DNA of 64,000 bases from Intestinibacillus massiliensis (GTDB lineage: Bacteria; Bacillota; Clostridia; Oscillospirales; Butyricicoccaceae), in the NCBI GenBank assembly GCA_029267335.1, contig JAJUJC010000001.1, forward strand, positions 558,001 through 622,000. The letters are read 5' to 3'. Positions 26,769-35,732 of this stretch are shown here, one piece after another. Each line of letters opens with the position of its first letter. Position 1 is the stretch's first letter. Below the pieces are notes generated by a model. That model ran no database searches, was not told where the DNA came from, and saw nothing but the letters and a program-made list of their open reading frames with translations. A program made the translations under genes and the position numbers.

Positions 26769-28184
26769 TTAAAAACGGAAATCGCGCTCGCCCTGCGAGA
26801 TCTTATCGAGCCATCCGGACAGTGTCTCGCGCGCCTTGGGGTTGGATACGTCCTCCATATTCGCCGCGATGAGGCGTTCACCCGCGGCGCGGGTCTCAGG
26901 CGAGGCATAGTCCATCAGATATTCCTTGAGCGTCATGAGCGCGTTGGGCAGACAACAGTTTTGGATCTGCTTGGACTTGCACAGCTCCATAAAACGATCG
27001 CCCGTACGTCCCTCGCGGTAGCATGCGGTGCAGAACGACGGAATGTAGTCCATGTCCATCAGCCAGTGCACGACCTCATCGAGGGTGCGCTGATCGGATA
27101 CATCGAACTGCACGGTATCCTCCGGTCGAACCGTCTCGCAGTAACCGCCGACCGACGTGCGGCTGCCGCCCGAGATCTGCGAGATGCCCAGATGGAGCAC
27201 GCGCTCACGGGTGCGTTGGCTTTCGCGGGTCGACACGATCATGCCGGTATAGGGCACGGCGATGCGGATGCACGCGACGATTTTGGCAAAAATATCGTCG
27301 CTGATCGAGTTGTCGAACGCGGTCGGGTCGATGTCGTCCGCAGGACAGATACGCGGTACGGAAATCGTATGCGGACCGACGCCATGCACCGCTTCGAGGT
27401 GCTCGGCATGCATCAGGATGCCCGCAAACTCATAGCGGTACAGCTCCAGTCCGAACAGTACGCCCAGACCGACGTCGTCGATGCCGCCCTCCATCGCGCG
27501 ATCCATCGCCTCGGTGTGATAAGCATAGTCGTGCTTCGGTCCCGTCGGATGCAGTTTTTCGTAGGATTCCTTGTGATAGGTCTCCTGAAACAGGATATAG
27601 GTGCCGATGCCCGCGTCGCGCAGCTTCCGATAGTTTTCCACTGTGGTGGCAGCGATGTTGACGTTCACGCGGCGGATCGCACCGTTTTTATGCTTAATGG
27701 AGTAAATCGTCTCGATCGACTCGAGAATGTACTCGATCGGGTTGTTGACCGGATCCTCGCCCGCTTCGATTGCAAGTCGTTTGTGTCCCATGTCCTGCAA
27801 CGCGATGACCTCGCGACGAATTTCATCCTGTGTCAGCTTTTTGCGCGTGATATGCTTGTTTTTGCCATGATAGGGGCAATAGACGCAACCGTTGATACAG
27901 TAATTGGACAGATAGAGCGGCGCGAACATCACGATGCGGTTGCCGTAGAAATCCTTCTTGATCTGCTCGGCAAGCTGCTCGATCTCGCGGTTCTTTTCCG
28001 GAATTTCACAGGCGAGCAGCACCGATGCATCGCGGTGGCTCAGACCCTTGCGCTCCCGTGCACGCTGCAAAATGCGGTCGATCTCCGCCGCGTCGTTCTT
28101 GTGGGCATCGGCATACGTCAGCGTCTCACGGATCTCACCGTCGTCGATAAATTCCTGTGCCTTCATGGATTTTACATCATACAT
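26769..28184 (-). CDS. hydG: Radical SAM tyrosine lyase HydG
   Basis: HydG cleaves tyrosine to make the CO and CN- ligands of the H-cluster. The radical SAM motif CINGCVYC holds Cys96, Cys100 and Cys103. The C-terminal second-cluster ligands are visible in FCTACYREGRTGDRFM and CCLPNALMTL. 471 aa from the ATG at 28184, chosen for its GAGAGG site and because it overlaps the hydE stop by eight bases (ATGTATGA), a classic translational coupling. The upstream extension to 28241 is hydE sequence in another frame. Confidence 0.96.
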   Translation of the reverse strand: MYDVKSMKAQEFIDDGEIRETLTYADAHKNDAAEIDRILQRARERKGLSHRDASVLLACEIPEKNREIEQLAEQIKKDFYGNRIVMFAPLYLSNYCINGCVYCPYHGKNKHITRKKLTQDEIRREVIALQDMGHKRLAIEAGEDPVNNPIEYILESIETIYSIKHKNGAIRRVNVNIAATTVENYRKLRDAGIGTYILFQETYHKESYEKLHPTGPKHDYAYHTEAMDRAMEGGIDDVGLGVLFGLELYRYEFAGILMHAEHLEAVHGVGPHTISVPRICPADDIDPTAFDNSISDDIFAKIVACIRIAVPYTGMIVSTRESQRTRERVLHLGISQISGGSRTSVGGYCETVRPEDTVQFDVSDQRTLDEVVHWLMDMDYIPSFCTACYREGRTGDRFMELCKSKQIQNCCLPNALMTLKEYLMDYASPETRAAGERLIAANMEDVSNPKARETLSGWLDKISQGERDFRF

Positions 28185-29280
28185 GACCGTTTTCCTCTCT
28201 TTCCTCTGACGATGCGCGGTAGTCGCCGCGTGCCACGACAATTTTTGCGCCCACCGATTCTATGCGCCGGGTCATGCAGCGGATGCACTCCGCCGCTTCG
28301 TCTCCGGTGCAGATTTTGTTGTCATACAGGCTGTATTTTTTGCGCACCGCAACCGGCGACAGATTAGGCATGACGACATTGGCGCCTGCGAGAATGCCCT
28401 GCTCGCGTCCCTTGGGGTCGATCGTGCCCAGTGCGGTCGTCGACGGCAGCAGCGCATGCGGCAGCGTCAGGCGCAACAGACCGAGCATGAACAGCGTGTG
28501 CTCCAGTGTGCCGCCGGTCTTGTCCGCAAACGGGGTCTGATGATGCGGAATGAACGGCCCGATACCGACCATATGCGGCTGTAATTGACGCACGAACAGA
28601 AGGTCTGCCGCCAGATGCGCAGGCGTCTGTCCCGGCGAGCCGACCATAAAGCCCGCACCTACCTGATACCCGAGCGCCTTGAGTGCGTACAAGCACGCCT
28701 TGCGGTGCTCAGGCTGCATATTCGGCGGATGCAGCGTGCGGTAATGCGCATCATCCGCAGTTTCATGCCGCAGCAGATAGCGGTCTGCGCCCGCTTCCCG
28801 CAGCGCACGGAAGCTGTCCTCACCGCGCTCGCCGAGCGACAGCGTGACCGCACAATCCGGATAGCGCGCCTTGATCTCGCGAATGAGCGCGCACAGACGC
28901 GCATCCGTATAATAGCCGTCCTCGCCGCCCTGTAAAACGAACGTGCGAAAGCCCAGTCCATAGCCGTTTTCGCAGCAGGACAGGATCTGCTCCGCGGTCA
29001 GACGGTAGCGTTCCGCTTCCGTATTGGAACAGCGAATACCGCAATAATAGCAATCATTCTTGCAATAGCTTGAAATTTCGATCAGTCCGCGAATATAGAC
29101 CGCGTCCCCGTAAACGCGGTGTTTGACGGCGCGGGCACGTTCAAACAGATACGCAGCAAGCGTGGGGGTGCGTCCCTCGATGAGCGCGATATACTCCGCC
29201 GCAGTGAGCGGCTGCCCCTGGGCAAGGCGGTCGATGAGCTGCTGCAAATGAGGGTTTAAATCGGGATATTGGGGATTCAC
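28177..29280 (-). CDS. hydE: Radical SAM maturase HydE
   Basis: HydE is the third H-cluster maturase; it acts on an iron-cysteine-containing precursor from HydG. Radical SAM motif SYCKNDCYYCG holds Cys73, Cys77 and Cys80; other marks are LQGGEDGYY and VGSPGQTPAHLAADL. 367 aa from a GTG at 29280 with GGGAGG upstream; the frame stays open through the leader to 29424 but that stretch contains the leader terminator. First gene of the operon, overlapping hydG. Confidence 0.95.
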   Translation of the reverse strand: MNPQYPDLNPHLQQLIDRLAQGQPLTAAEYIALIEGRTPTLAAYLFERARAVKHRVYGDAVYIRGLIEISSYCKNDCYYCGIRCSNTEAERYRLTAEQILSCCENGYGLGFRTFVLQGGEDGYYTDARLCALIREIKARYPDCAVTLSLGERGEDSFRALREAGADRYLLRHETADDAHYRTLHPPNMQPEHRKACLYALKALGYQVGAGFMVGSPGQTPAHLAADLLFVRQLQPHMVGIGPFIPHHQTPFADKTGGTLEHTLFMLGLLRLTLPHALLPSTTALGTIDPKGREQGILAGANVVMPNLSPVAVRKKYSLYDNKICTGDEAAECIRCMTRRIESVGAKIVVARGDYRASSEEREENGHV

Positions 29281-29340
29281 GCGGGTGTTTTCCTCCCTCT
29301 CGATGCCCTGTGGGCACATTTTGTGCATTTCTCGCGTGAA

Positions 29341-29373
29341 AACAAAAAAAGTGTCCTCGGGAAGGAGGACACT
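29341..29373 (-). terminator. Internal terminator in the hydE leader
   Basis: On the minus strand, GTGTCCTC / GAGGACAC with a 6-nt loop is followed by T7. It lies between the promoter at 29506-29533 and the hydE start at 29280, with no gene in between, so it must act as an attenuator rather than as the end of a gene. Confidence 0.85.
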
Positions 29374-29499
29374 TGCAGACAGGGAAATCCCCTGTATTGT
29401 GCAGATCTGTCGTTTGCCTTCCACCGCAGAGATGCTCTTTGTGTGTCAGAACCAGCTAAAAAACACTTTGCTGAAAGAATCGTTCTCGCAGCGCAGTCT
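29374..29499 (-). ncRNA. Candidate cis-regulatory leader RNA of hydEGF
   Basis: About 125 nt lie between the predicted transcription start and the leader terminator. A perfect local hairpin ACAGGG / CCCTGT lies about 10 nt before the terminator. A GGAAGG segment (complement of about 29418-29423) could pair with CCTTCC in the terminator loop as an antiterminator. The T-box sequence (TGGNACC), SAM-I, cobalamin, TPP, glycine and lysine landmarks are absent. The family is unassigned; a regulatory role is inferred from the terminator. Confidence 0.5.
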
Positions 29500-29505
29500 G
29501 TTATT

Positions 29506-29533
29506 ATTATAACAAAGCCGCGGTAAAATGCAA
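29506..29533 (-). promoter_or_regulatory. Promoter of hydE-hydG-hydF
   Basis: TTGCAT (complement of 29528-29533), 16-bp spacer, perfect TATAAT (complement of 29506-29511). It gives a leader of about 220 nt before the GTG of hydE. Confidence 0.7.
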
Positions 29534-30439
29534 CCTTTATTTTTGTGGGTGTGTGCGCTGTCTGCACTCCTCGATCATATCCTCGACCCGACGATGCGTC
29601 CGTTCTCATACATTGGACTTTTGCTCGGTCACATCGCTGTAAATCGACTGGATGACGCGTTCCTTCCGATTTCGCTCGCTGTTTTCCCATGATTTTCAAG
29701 ATGGTTTAATCATAGCAGAAGCCGCAGAAGCCGCAGCCTTTTGCAACGGACATCCCCGTGCATTCCTGTCTTTTTCATTACCGTATACTTCGTATGTTTT
29801 TGTGCTTTTTATGCGTTTTTGCTGGTTATGCGTACTAACTGTTCAGCATTAGCGCATTGGTGCACGGGTGCTCTCCCTTTTATTTGTAATTTGGCAGTAA
29901 TGTAACCTGTTCAAACGTCGATTCCTGTCGTATACTAGATATAGTGAACATGATGGAAAAGTATACCTATTTAGTCCAAATAACGATATCGTCATGTGCA
30001 GTGCGATTTAACCGAAATGAAGGTGTCTCACTTATGGACCATACCACTGCTGCGGAAATAGAGTCGCGTGCGAACGCTGTCGGCGCCTGCAAGCTATCAT
30101 TCCTCTTTCTCTGCACAGTGGATGGGGCTTGGCGCACACGGCGGGTGAAGTGGGGGGATATACGCTACAGCCGCTCCCCCAAGCTTCTAACGACCGCATC
30201 GCACGCGGTGATCCCAATGGAGATTTCCGATTGTGCGGCGTGATCGGTAGAGGGCGCATATTCTGCATATCCTACCTGGTATCAAGCGATGGGCACGGCG
30301 TGCCGACCCGCGTTTATCCGATCGCGCAAAGCATTACCTTGCTGAAACCCATGAATACGGTATTGCGGGCTCGATGAGACACAGCGCTATATCGTCATCG
30401 TGAAGAACGACATCACGCAGACCTATCCAAAGAGCAGGC
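29534..30439. other. Decayed region, sensor-protein fragments
   Basis: No intact gene. A minus-strand frame near 29590-29700 reads ENSERNRKERVIQSIYSDV followed by TEQK, like the end of a PAS module in a sensor protein. Plus-strand frames at 29944-30380 are short and without clear families. This seems to be a graveyard of signalling genes. Confidence 0.4.
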
Positions 30440-31030
30440 ACATCTTCACGAGGTACAGGCGGCTCTGGCAAGTTGCTGCTCGATCTGGTCAATGACACCC
30501 TCACTTATCCAAGCTAGAAGCGGCAAATGCGCCATCTCCCTTGAGGATCTTTCCCTCACCACACTGTTTACGCGTATCACCGTGCCCATTCCGGCGGCGG
30601 CAGACGATAAAGGGGTACACTTTTCCTGCGATCTGTCTAATATGGACGGCATCTATGTGCGTGCGCACGGCTTGAACGCACAGAAAATCTTTCCGAACCT
30701 GCTTTCCAATGTCGTGAAATTCACGCCTGCAGGAGGGCAGGTATCATGCCGCGCAGGAGCATATCCGGGTGCATGTGCGCATGCGCAACATCGGTACGCT
30801 CGCGGGTGCGCCTGTTCTGCTTGCACCGTTCTCAATGCTTTCGACGCGCAGCAGTTGCCTGTAGTGTTGCTCAACCGTTCCCGTCAACAGGTCTATAGTG
30901 CCAAGCGCGACACCATGTGTGGCAGTACGCCGTATGGAACCGTATTCCACCCGTGCCCATCTGCTTGAGCAGTATCAAACCACACATACGAACGATACGG
31001 TCTTATCCCGAAAGGAGCATCTGTTCCGTC
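30440..31030 (+). pseudogene. Hybrid sensor histidine kinase remnant
   Basis: Pieces of a histidine kinase can be read across frames: LLDLVNDTLTY (end of HisKA), ISLEDLSLTTLFTRITVPIP, and the ATPase N-box AQKIFPNLLSNVVKFTPAGG at about 30680-30740. The G1/G2 boxes and any receiver domain are not recoverable; stops and frameshifts follow. The next genes (Hpt, a receiver remnant, the c-di-GMP protein) suggest it once fed the same relay. Confidence 0.65.
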
Positions 31031-31182
31031 TGCGTTTCGTCATTTGACGAGGACATTGAGCCGGACATCCTGTTCCGCGCGCGCTATCATGTTTGTACAA
31101 AAAAGAGGACTTCCTGCACAAGGAATACTCCTTTCTGCATTGATTTTTATACGACCGGAAGTTTGACAAGAGGTAATTTATT

Positions 31183-31545
31183 ATGTATGAAGTTTTTATC
31201 GACCGTCTTTCCGCCCACGATGTGGACACGACGACCGCTCTTCGGCGTTTTGTCGGCAGCACCGACCTGTACGGCAAGTATCTGTGCGCCTTCCCGCAGG
31301 ATGAAAACTTTGCCCACATCGCGCCCGCGCTGGAATCCGACGACTTTGAAGCCGCATTGACCGCCGTTCACACCCTCAAAGGCGTCTCCGGCAACCTTGG
31401 CATGGATCGGCTGTTTGCCGCATGCTCGGAAACCGTGGCGCTGCTGCGCGCGCAGCAGTATGAACAGGCAAAGCAATCCTACGCCGTACTCAAGGCAGCG
31501 TACGACGATGTTTGCGGCGCGATCGCACAGTGCAGCGGGGATTGA
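31183..31545 (+). CDS. Hpt-domain phosphotransfer protein (120 aa)
   Basis: A free-standing histidine phosphotransfer domain: the helical bundle has the phospho-accepting His63 in TAVHTLKGVSGNLGM, the typical Hpt signature. The ATG at 31183 has an AGAGG site. The frame is intact although the kinase gene upstream and the receiver piece downstream are broken. It could pass phosphate to the receiver of the REC/HD-GYP/GGDEF protein 490 bp further on; the donor kinase would then have to be encoded elsewhere. Confidence 0.8.
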   Translation: MYEVFIDRLSAHDVDTTTALRRFVGSTDLYGKYLCAFPQDENFAHIAPALESDDFEAALTAVHTLKGVSGNLGMDRLFAACSETVALLRAQQYEQAKQSYAVLKAAYDDVCGAIAQCSGD

Positions 31546-31606
31546 ATCGCAACTCCCTTTTCCCCATGAATGCAGCTGTGGAAAGCAGAAAATGAGGAAC
31601 GATTTA

Positions 31607-32032
31607 TGGAGCTAACCCGTCACGCTATCGCGTATATGGCACAATGGAATCCCGGCGACATCGCCATTTATCAGGTGGATGACACCGCGCTGCGTGTGCT
31701 GTATCACTCTCCCAATCTCGCTGCGCTTTCCGGGATGACGCTCGCGCAAGACGATGCGATTATTGAACTGTATCTCCCTCAACTCGATCGCTGGCTGCTC
31801 CCAGACTATCATACGATCGACTGGTATGGACACGCCGCAGTCTGCGCGGTCGATCCGTGCGCTGCCCCGTCCGCATGCCCCCTCTGTTCCCATCATCACG
31901 ATGACCGCAGACGCTTACACCGAGCATATCCCTAAGGCACAGCAAACGGGCATAAACAGGCACATCGCCAAGCCCATCCACCCTAATACAATCTTTGTGA
32001 CACTGTCGCAGTTATGCGGAGGCAATACATAG
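31607..32032 (+). pseudogene. PAS-like piece joined to a receiver tail
   Basis: One frame (31570-31850) carries MELTRHAIAYMAQWNPGDIA, then YQVDDTALRVLYHSPNLAAL, a sensory-domain-like segment. After about 31840 another frame carries the last third of a receiver: VPIITMTADAYTEHIPKAQQ, TGINRHIAKPIHPNTI with the conserved Lys. The phospho-Asp part is missing. It looks like a deletion that fused the start and end of a hybrid protein and shifted the frame. Confidence 0.6.
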
Positions 32033-32033
32033 G

Positions 32034-34940
32034 ATGATAAAGAGAGATATAGTGCTAATCGTAGACGATATAGAAATGAACCGTGCGATCCTAGCCGGCA
32101 TTTTTGGCAAGGAATACCGCTCGCTGGAAGCGGAAAACGGCATGCAGGCACTGGAACTAATGCAGCAGTACCAGAACAGCATTGCCGTCGTTCTGCTCGA
32201 CATCATGATGCCGGTCATGGACGGCTATCAGGTCATGTTGGAAATGAACCGTTTGGGATTGATCTGCAAAATACCGGTCATCATCATCACGGCGGACAGC
32301 TCGACCCATTCCGAACTGAAGGCATTCGATGCAGGCGCTGCCGATGTCATTACAAAGCCTTTTGAAGCGCATCTTGTTCGTCGGCGTGTGCAAAATGTAG
32401 TGGAGCTGAATCTGCGCAAGCTGCATCAGGACGAGCTGATCGAGGAACAGGCAACCAAGCTCATGGAATCCAACGCGGCGATCATTTCGACCCTCGCATC
32501 GGTCGTAGAGGCACGCAGTCTGGAGACCGGTCTGCACATCAAACGCATCGGCATCTATACCAAGGTGCTGCTTGAGGACGTCGTGCGCAATCATCCGGAG
32601 TATATTCTGGATGAACGTCAGATCAACATTATCGTCAACGCGGCGTCGCTGCATGACATCGGCAAGATCGCCATCCCTGACGCCGTGCTCAACAAGCCGG
32701 GATGTTTGACCCCCTCCGAGTATGCTATTATGAAGACGCACTCGGTCAAGGGCTGTGAAATGCTCGCCAATCTCAGCGGGATCGCAGATCGTGAATATTT
32801 GCAATATGCATACAATATCTGCCGCTATCACCATGAGCGCTGGGACGGCAACGGTTATCCCGATCAACTCAAGGGGGATGCTATCCCGATCTACGCACAG
32901 GTCGTCGGTGTCGCAGACTGCTATGATGCCCTGACGACCGATCGTGTGTATAAAAAAGCGATCGCACCGGAAAAAGCGATCAGCATGATCCTCAACGGCG
33001 AATGCGGCCTGTTCTCGCCCAAGCTGCTTGAGAGCCTGAAAGCCGTGCAAGCCGTGTGGTTGCAACTCGCCGCACAGTACGCGGACTCGCAGAAGGAGTC
33101 GATCGACGCGGGTCAACTGCTCGATCCCTCTCTTCTGGACATGAGGGAGGACTTCCATGACACGCAGCACAGCGATTCGCTCAAATACTTTGCGCTGCTC
33201 AAATATCTGAAAAGCACCGTCATGGAAGTCGACCTTACGAGCGGCATCTACCACGTCGTTTACCAATACAGCAATGATTTCGACCTGCTCAAATCCGGCA
33301 GCAGCTTTGCGGAATCCATCACACGCTTTGCGCGCGAAGCGGTGCATCCGGACGATCAGGACCGCGTCTTGCAGCTGCTCGGTTCGTATACCGCCCACTT
33401 CTTTTCCGAGGGTCTGCTCGAAATGCAGCGCAGCTATCGCATCTATAACCGCGCCTCGGGACAGTATCTGCATTGGCAGGCGACCATCCTGCGCGTCAAC
33501 CCCGACGCGCCGCATCAGCAAAAGGTCATTTTGATCTGGAAAAAGCTTGAGAACGCCGCTGCCCCCGCCAAATTACAGTCTGTCGCGGAGGAGATCATTT
33601 TGCAAAACATGATCGTTGATGTGCAGTCCTACCGCAACGACCGTTGGCTGACGATGCCGCACACAAGTCACGGCGTTCTTGATTTACTGGGCTATTCACA
33701 GTCCGAGGTGCAGGAAAAGTTCCAAAACCGTTATCTGCTGCTGATTCACCCCGACGACCGCGAATCGGTTCTGCGCGACAGCACACAGCAGCAGCGCAAG
33801 GGTACCTTCCAAGAACTGGAGTACCGCGTGGTCGCGCGGGACGGCAGTGTCTACTGGCTGCTCTCCAAATCCCAACTGATGACCGATGCAAACGGCGCAG
33901 AGGGCTTCTATTGCGTACTCATCGACATCACGCAATCCAAAAAAGTGCAGGAGGAGCTGCGCACGCTCATCGAGCGCTATCAGATCGTGCTCGACCAGAC
34001 CAATGACATTATTTTTGAGTGGTACGCGGATTCCGATGAGCTGCATTTCTCTCCGCGTTGGAATGAGCGCTTCGGCCACAGCACCCTGCAAAAGGATGCG
34101 CTGCAATATCTCAGCTACGCCTCGGATGTGTATCCCGCAGATCGTACCGATTTCGGCAAGATGCTCGACCAACTGTTCGCCGGTCGTCGATATGGAGAGG
34201 CTGAGGTGCGTCTGTATGACAACGCGGGACAGTACCACTGGTGTCGTTTCCGCATCACCGCTATTCGCGACGACAATGGTCAAGTCGTGCGTATGATCGG
34301 CTTGATCTCCGATATCGACAGTGAAAAGCGCGCCTCACAGGAGCTGCGCGACATGGCGGAGCGAGATTCCCTGACACAGCTTTACAACAAGGGTACGGCG
34401 ATGCAAAAAATTGACGCCTATATCGATCGCATGGAACCAGAAGATTCTGCTGTAATGTTCGTCATAGATGTGGACGACTTTAAGAAAATCAACGATCATT
34501 GCGGGCACATGCGCGGCGATGCGGTGCTGCAAGAGATCGCGACCGAGTTGAAACGCATTTTTCGCAGCGAAGATATTGTCGCACGCATCGGTGGTGATGA
34601 ATTTTTGGTCTTTATGACCGCGGTGCGTGAGCCCCGCATCATTGAGGAACGCGCATCGCGTATCAACAGCCTGCTGCGCAGCATCGTCGTGCAGCACAAG
34701 GCAGGCGGCGCGATCTCATGCAGCATCGGTCTGGTGCTGTGTCCCCAGTCCGGACGCAATTTTAACGAACTGTTTGCACATGGCGATCTTGCGTTGTACG
34801 ATGCCAAACTAAAGGGCAAAAATCAGCATTCTTTTTATGAAATACAAATGGAGGACACCATTTTCAAACTTCCCGGCACACAGCTTGTCACCAGTACGCA
34901 AATTGATTCCGACCTCGCGTCGCAGGATCCGCTCGCGTAA
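32034..34940 (+). CDS. REC/HD-GYP/PAS/GGDEF cyclic-di-GMP signalling protein (968 aa)
   Basis: Domains in order: receiver (1-125; phospho-Asp56 in LLDIMMP, Lys108 in ITKPF); HD-GYP phosphodiesterase (about 150-345; His207-Asp208 in SLHDIGK, HHERWDGNGYP with GYP at 274-276); three PAS-like sensory modules (about 385-510, 530-650, 655-780); and a C-terminal GGDEF cyclase with intact RIGGDEF (853-857) and an RSED inhibitory site (844-847) five residues before. All catalytic residues for both making and degrading c-di-GMP are visible, with phosphorylation input. The ATG at 32034 has GGAGG 10-11 bases upstream. Intact in the midst of decayed signalling genes. Confidence 0.93.
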   Translation: MIKRDIVLIVDDIEMNRAILAGIFGKEYRSLEAENGMQALELMQQYQNSIAVVLLDIMMPVMDGYQVMLEMNRLGLICKIPVIIITADSSTHSELKAFDAGAADVITKPFEAHLVRRRVQNVVELNLRKLHQDELIEEQATKLMESNAAIISTLASVVEARSLETGLHIKRIGIYTKVLLEDVVRNHPEYILDERQINIIVNAASLHDIGKIAIPDAVLNKPGCLTPSEYAIMKTHSVKGCEMLANLSGIADREYLQYAYNICRYHHERWDGNGYPDQLKGDAIPIYAQVVGVADCYDALTTDRVYKKAIAPEKAISMILNGECGLFSPKLLESLKAVQAVWLQLAAQYADSQKESIDAGQLLDPSLLDMREDFHDTQHSDSLKYFALLKYLKSTVMEVDLTSGIYHVVYQYSNDFDLLKSGSSFAESITRFAREAVHPDDQDRVLQLLGSYTAHFFSEGLLEMQRSYRIYNRASGQYLHWQATILRVNPDAPHQQKVILIWKKLENAAAPAKLQSVAEEIILQNMIVDVQSYRNDRWLTMPHTSHGVLDLLGYSQSEVQEKFQNRYLLLIHPDDRESVLRDSTQQQRKGTFQELEYRVVARDGSVYWLLSKSQLMTDANGAEGFYCVLIDITQSKKVQEELRTLIERYQIVLDQTNDIIFEWYADSDELHFSPRWNERFGHSTLQKDALQYLSYASDVYPADRTDFGKMLDQLFAGRRYGEAEVRLYDNAGQYHWCRFRITAIRDDNGQVVRMIGLISDIDSEKRASQELRDMAERDSLTQLYNKGTAMQKIDAYIDRMEPEDSAVMFVIDVDDFKKINDHCGHMRGDAVLQEIATELKRIFRSEDIVARIGGDEFLVFMTAVREPRIIEERASRINSLLRSIVVQHKAGGAISCSIGLVLCPQSGRNFNELFAHGDLALYDAKLKGKNQHSFYEIQMEDTIFKLPGTQLVTSTQIDSDLASQDPLA

Positions 34941-35039
34941 ACAGCGTATTCTTGACAAATACCCGTCTACGGTTTACGCTGTAAGTAGTTGCGGTCGTTT
35001 ACGACCCCCGATACCGTAATACTGGATGAGGTAACGATC

Positions 35040-35687
35040 ATGAAACGTGTTTTTGGACTGGTAGAGGCGATTTTTGACAGTCTCTATTTACTGGCTGCGG
35101 TGACGATCGGTCTGGTGCTGCTTCTCACCGGTTCCGGTTCGCTCGCGCGCGTGCTGTGCGGTGTGATGGCATTGGTGCTCGCAGGCGGCGATTCCTTCCA
35201 CCTGCTGCCCCGTATCGCGGTGATTCGCAGCGGCCGTGAGGAGCGCTATCGTGCTGCACTTGGTCGCGGCAAGCTCATCACGTCGATCACGATGACGCTG
35301 TTCTACCTTTTGCTGTGGCATGTCGGAATCCTGGTCTTTGGACAAAGCGGCGGCATGTGGTCGTACATTTTGTACGCACTTGCCGCAGTGCGCATCCTTC
35401 TGTGCCTGATGCCGCAAAACGCGTGGTTCGAGCGCTATCCCCCGGTCTCGTGGGGCATTGCACGCAACATTCCGTTTTTTGCGATTGCAGCGATCATCAC
35501 CGTGTTCTTTTACGGATGGCGTACGCAGTTTGCAGGGTTTGATGCGATGTGGCTTGCAATCGTGCTTAGCTTCGCATGCTATCTCCCGGTCGTGCTATGG
35601 TCAAACCGCAACCCGAAAATCGGCATGCTCATGTTCCCCAAGACCTGCGCATATTTGTGGATGCTTGCAATGTTCCTCTCGGTTTAA
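35040..35687 (+). CDS. Multi-pass membrane protein, unknown (215 aa)
   Basis: Five to six predicted membrane helices (LYLLAAVTIGLVLLLTG, VLCGVMALVLAGG, LITSITMTLFYLLLWHVGIL, YILYALAAVRILLCLM, FFAIAAIITVFFYG, WLAIVLSFACYLPVVL). No family is recognised. The ATG at 35040 follows GATGAGG. It is 100 bp after the c-di-GMP gene and has its own terminator, so it may be in the same transcript. Confidence 0.75.
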   Translation: MKRVFGLVEAIFDSLYLLAAVTIGLVLLLTGSGSLARVLCGVMALVLAGGDSFHLLPRIAVIRSGREERYRAALGRGKLITSITMTLFYLLLWHVGILVFGQSGGMWSYILYALAAVRILLCLMPQNAWFERYPPVSWGIARNIPFFAIAAIITVFFYGWRTQFAGFDAMWLAIVLSFACYLPVVLWSNRNPKIGMLMFPKTCAYLWMLAMFLSV

Positions 35688-35692
35688 GGCGC

Positions 35693-35727
35693 AAAAAAAG
35701 ACGGTCAAATGACCGTCTTTTTTTTTG
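35693..35727. terminator. Bidirectional terminator
   Basis: Hairpin AAAGACGGTC / GACCGTCTTT flanked by A7 and T9, between the convergent membrane-protein and O-antigen-ligase-like genes. Confidence 0.92.
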
Positions 35728-35732
35728 CGTTC

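Noticed and set aside
29374-29499. hydE leader considered as a T-box or SAM riboswitch
   Set aside because: The GCGGTGG segment resembles part of a T-box, but the TGGNACC core and specifier stem are missing, and no SAM-I landmarks are present.
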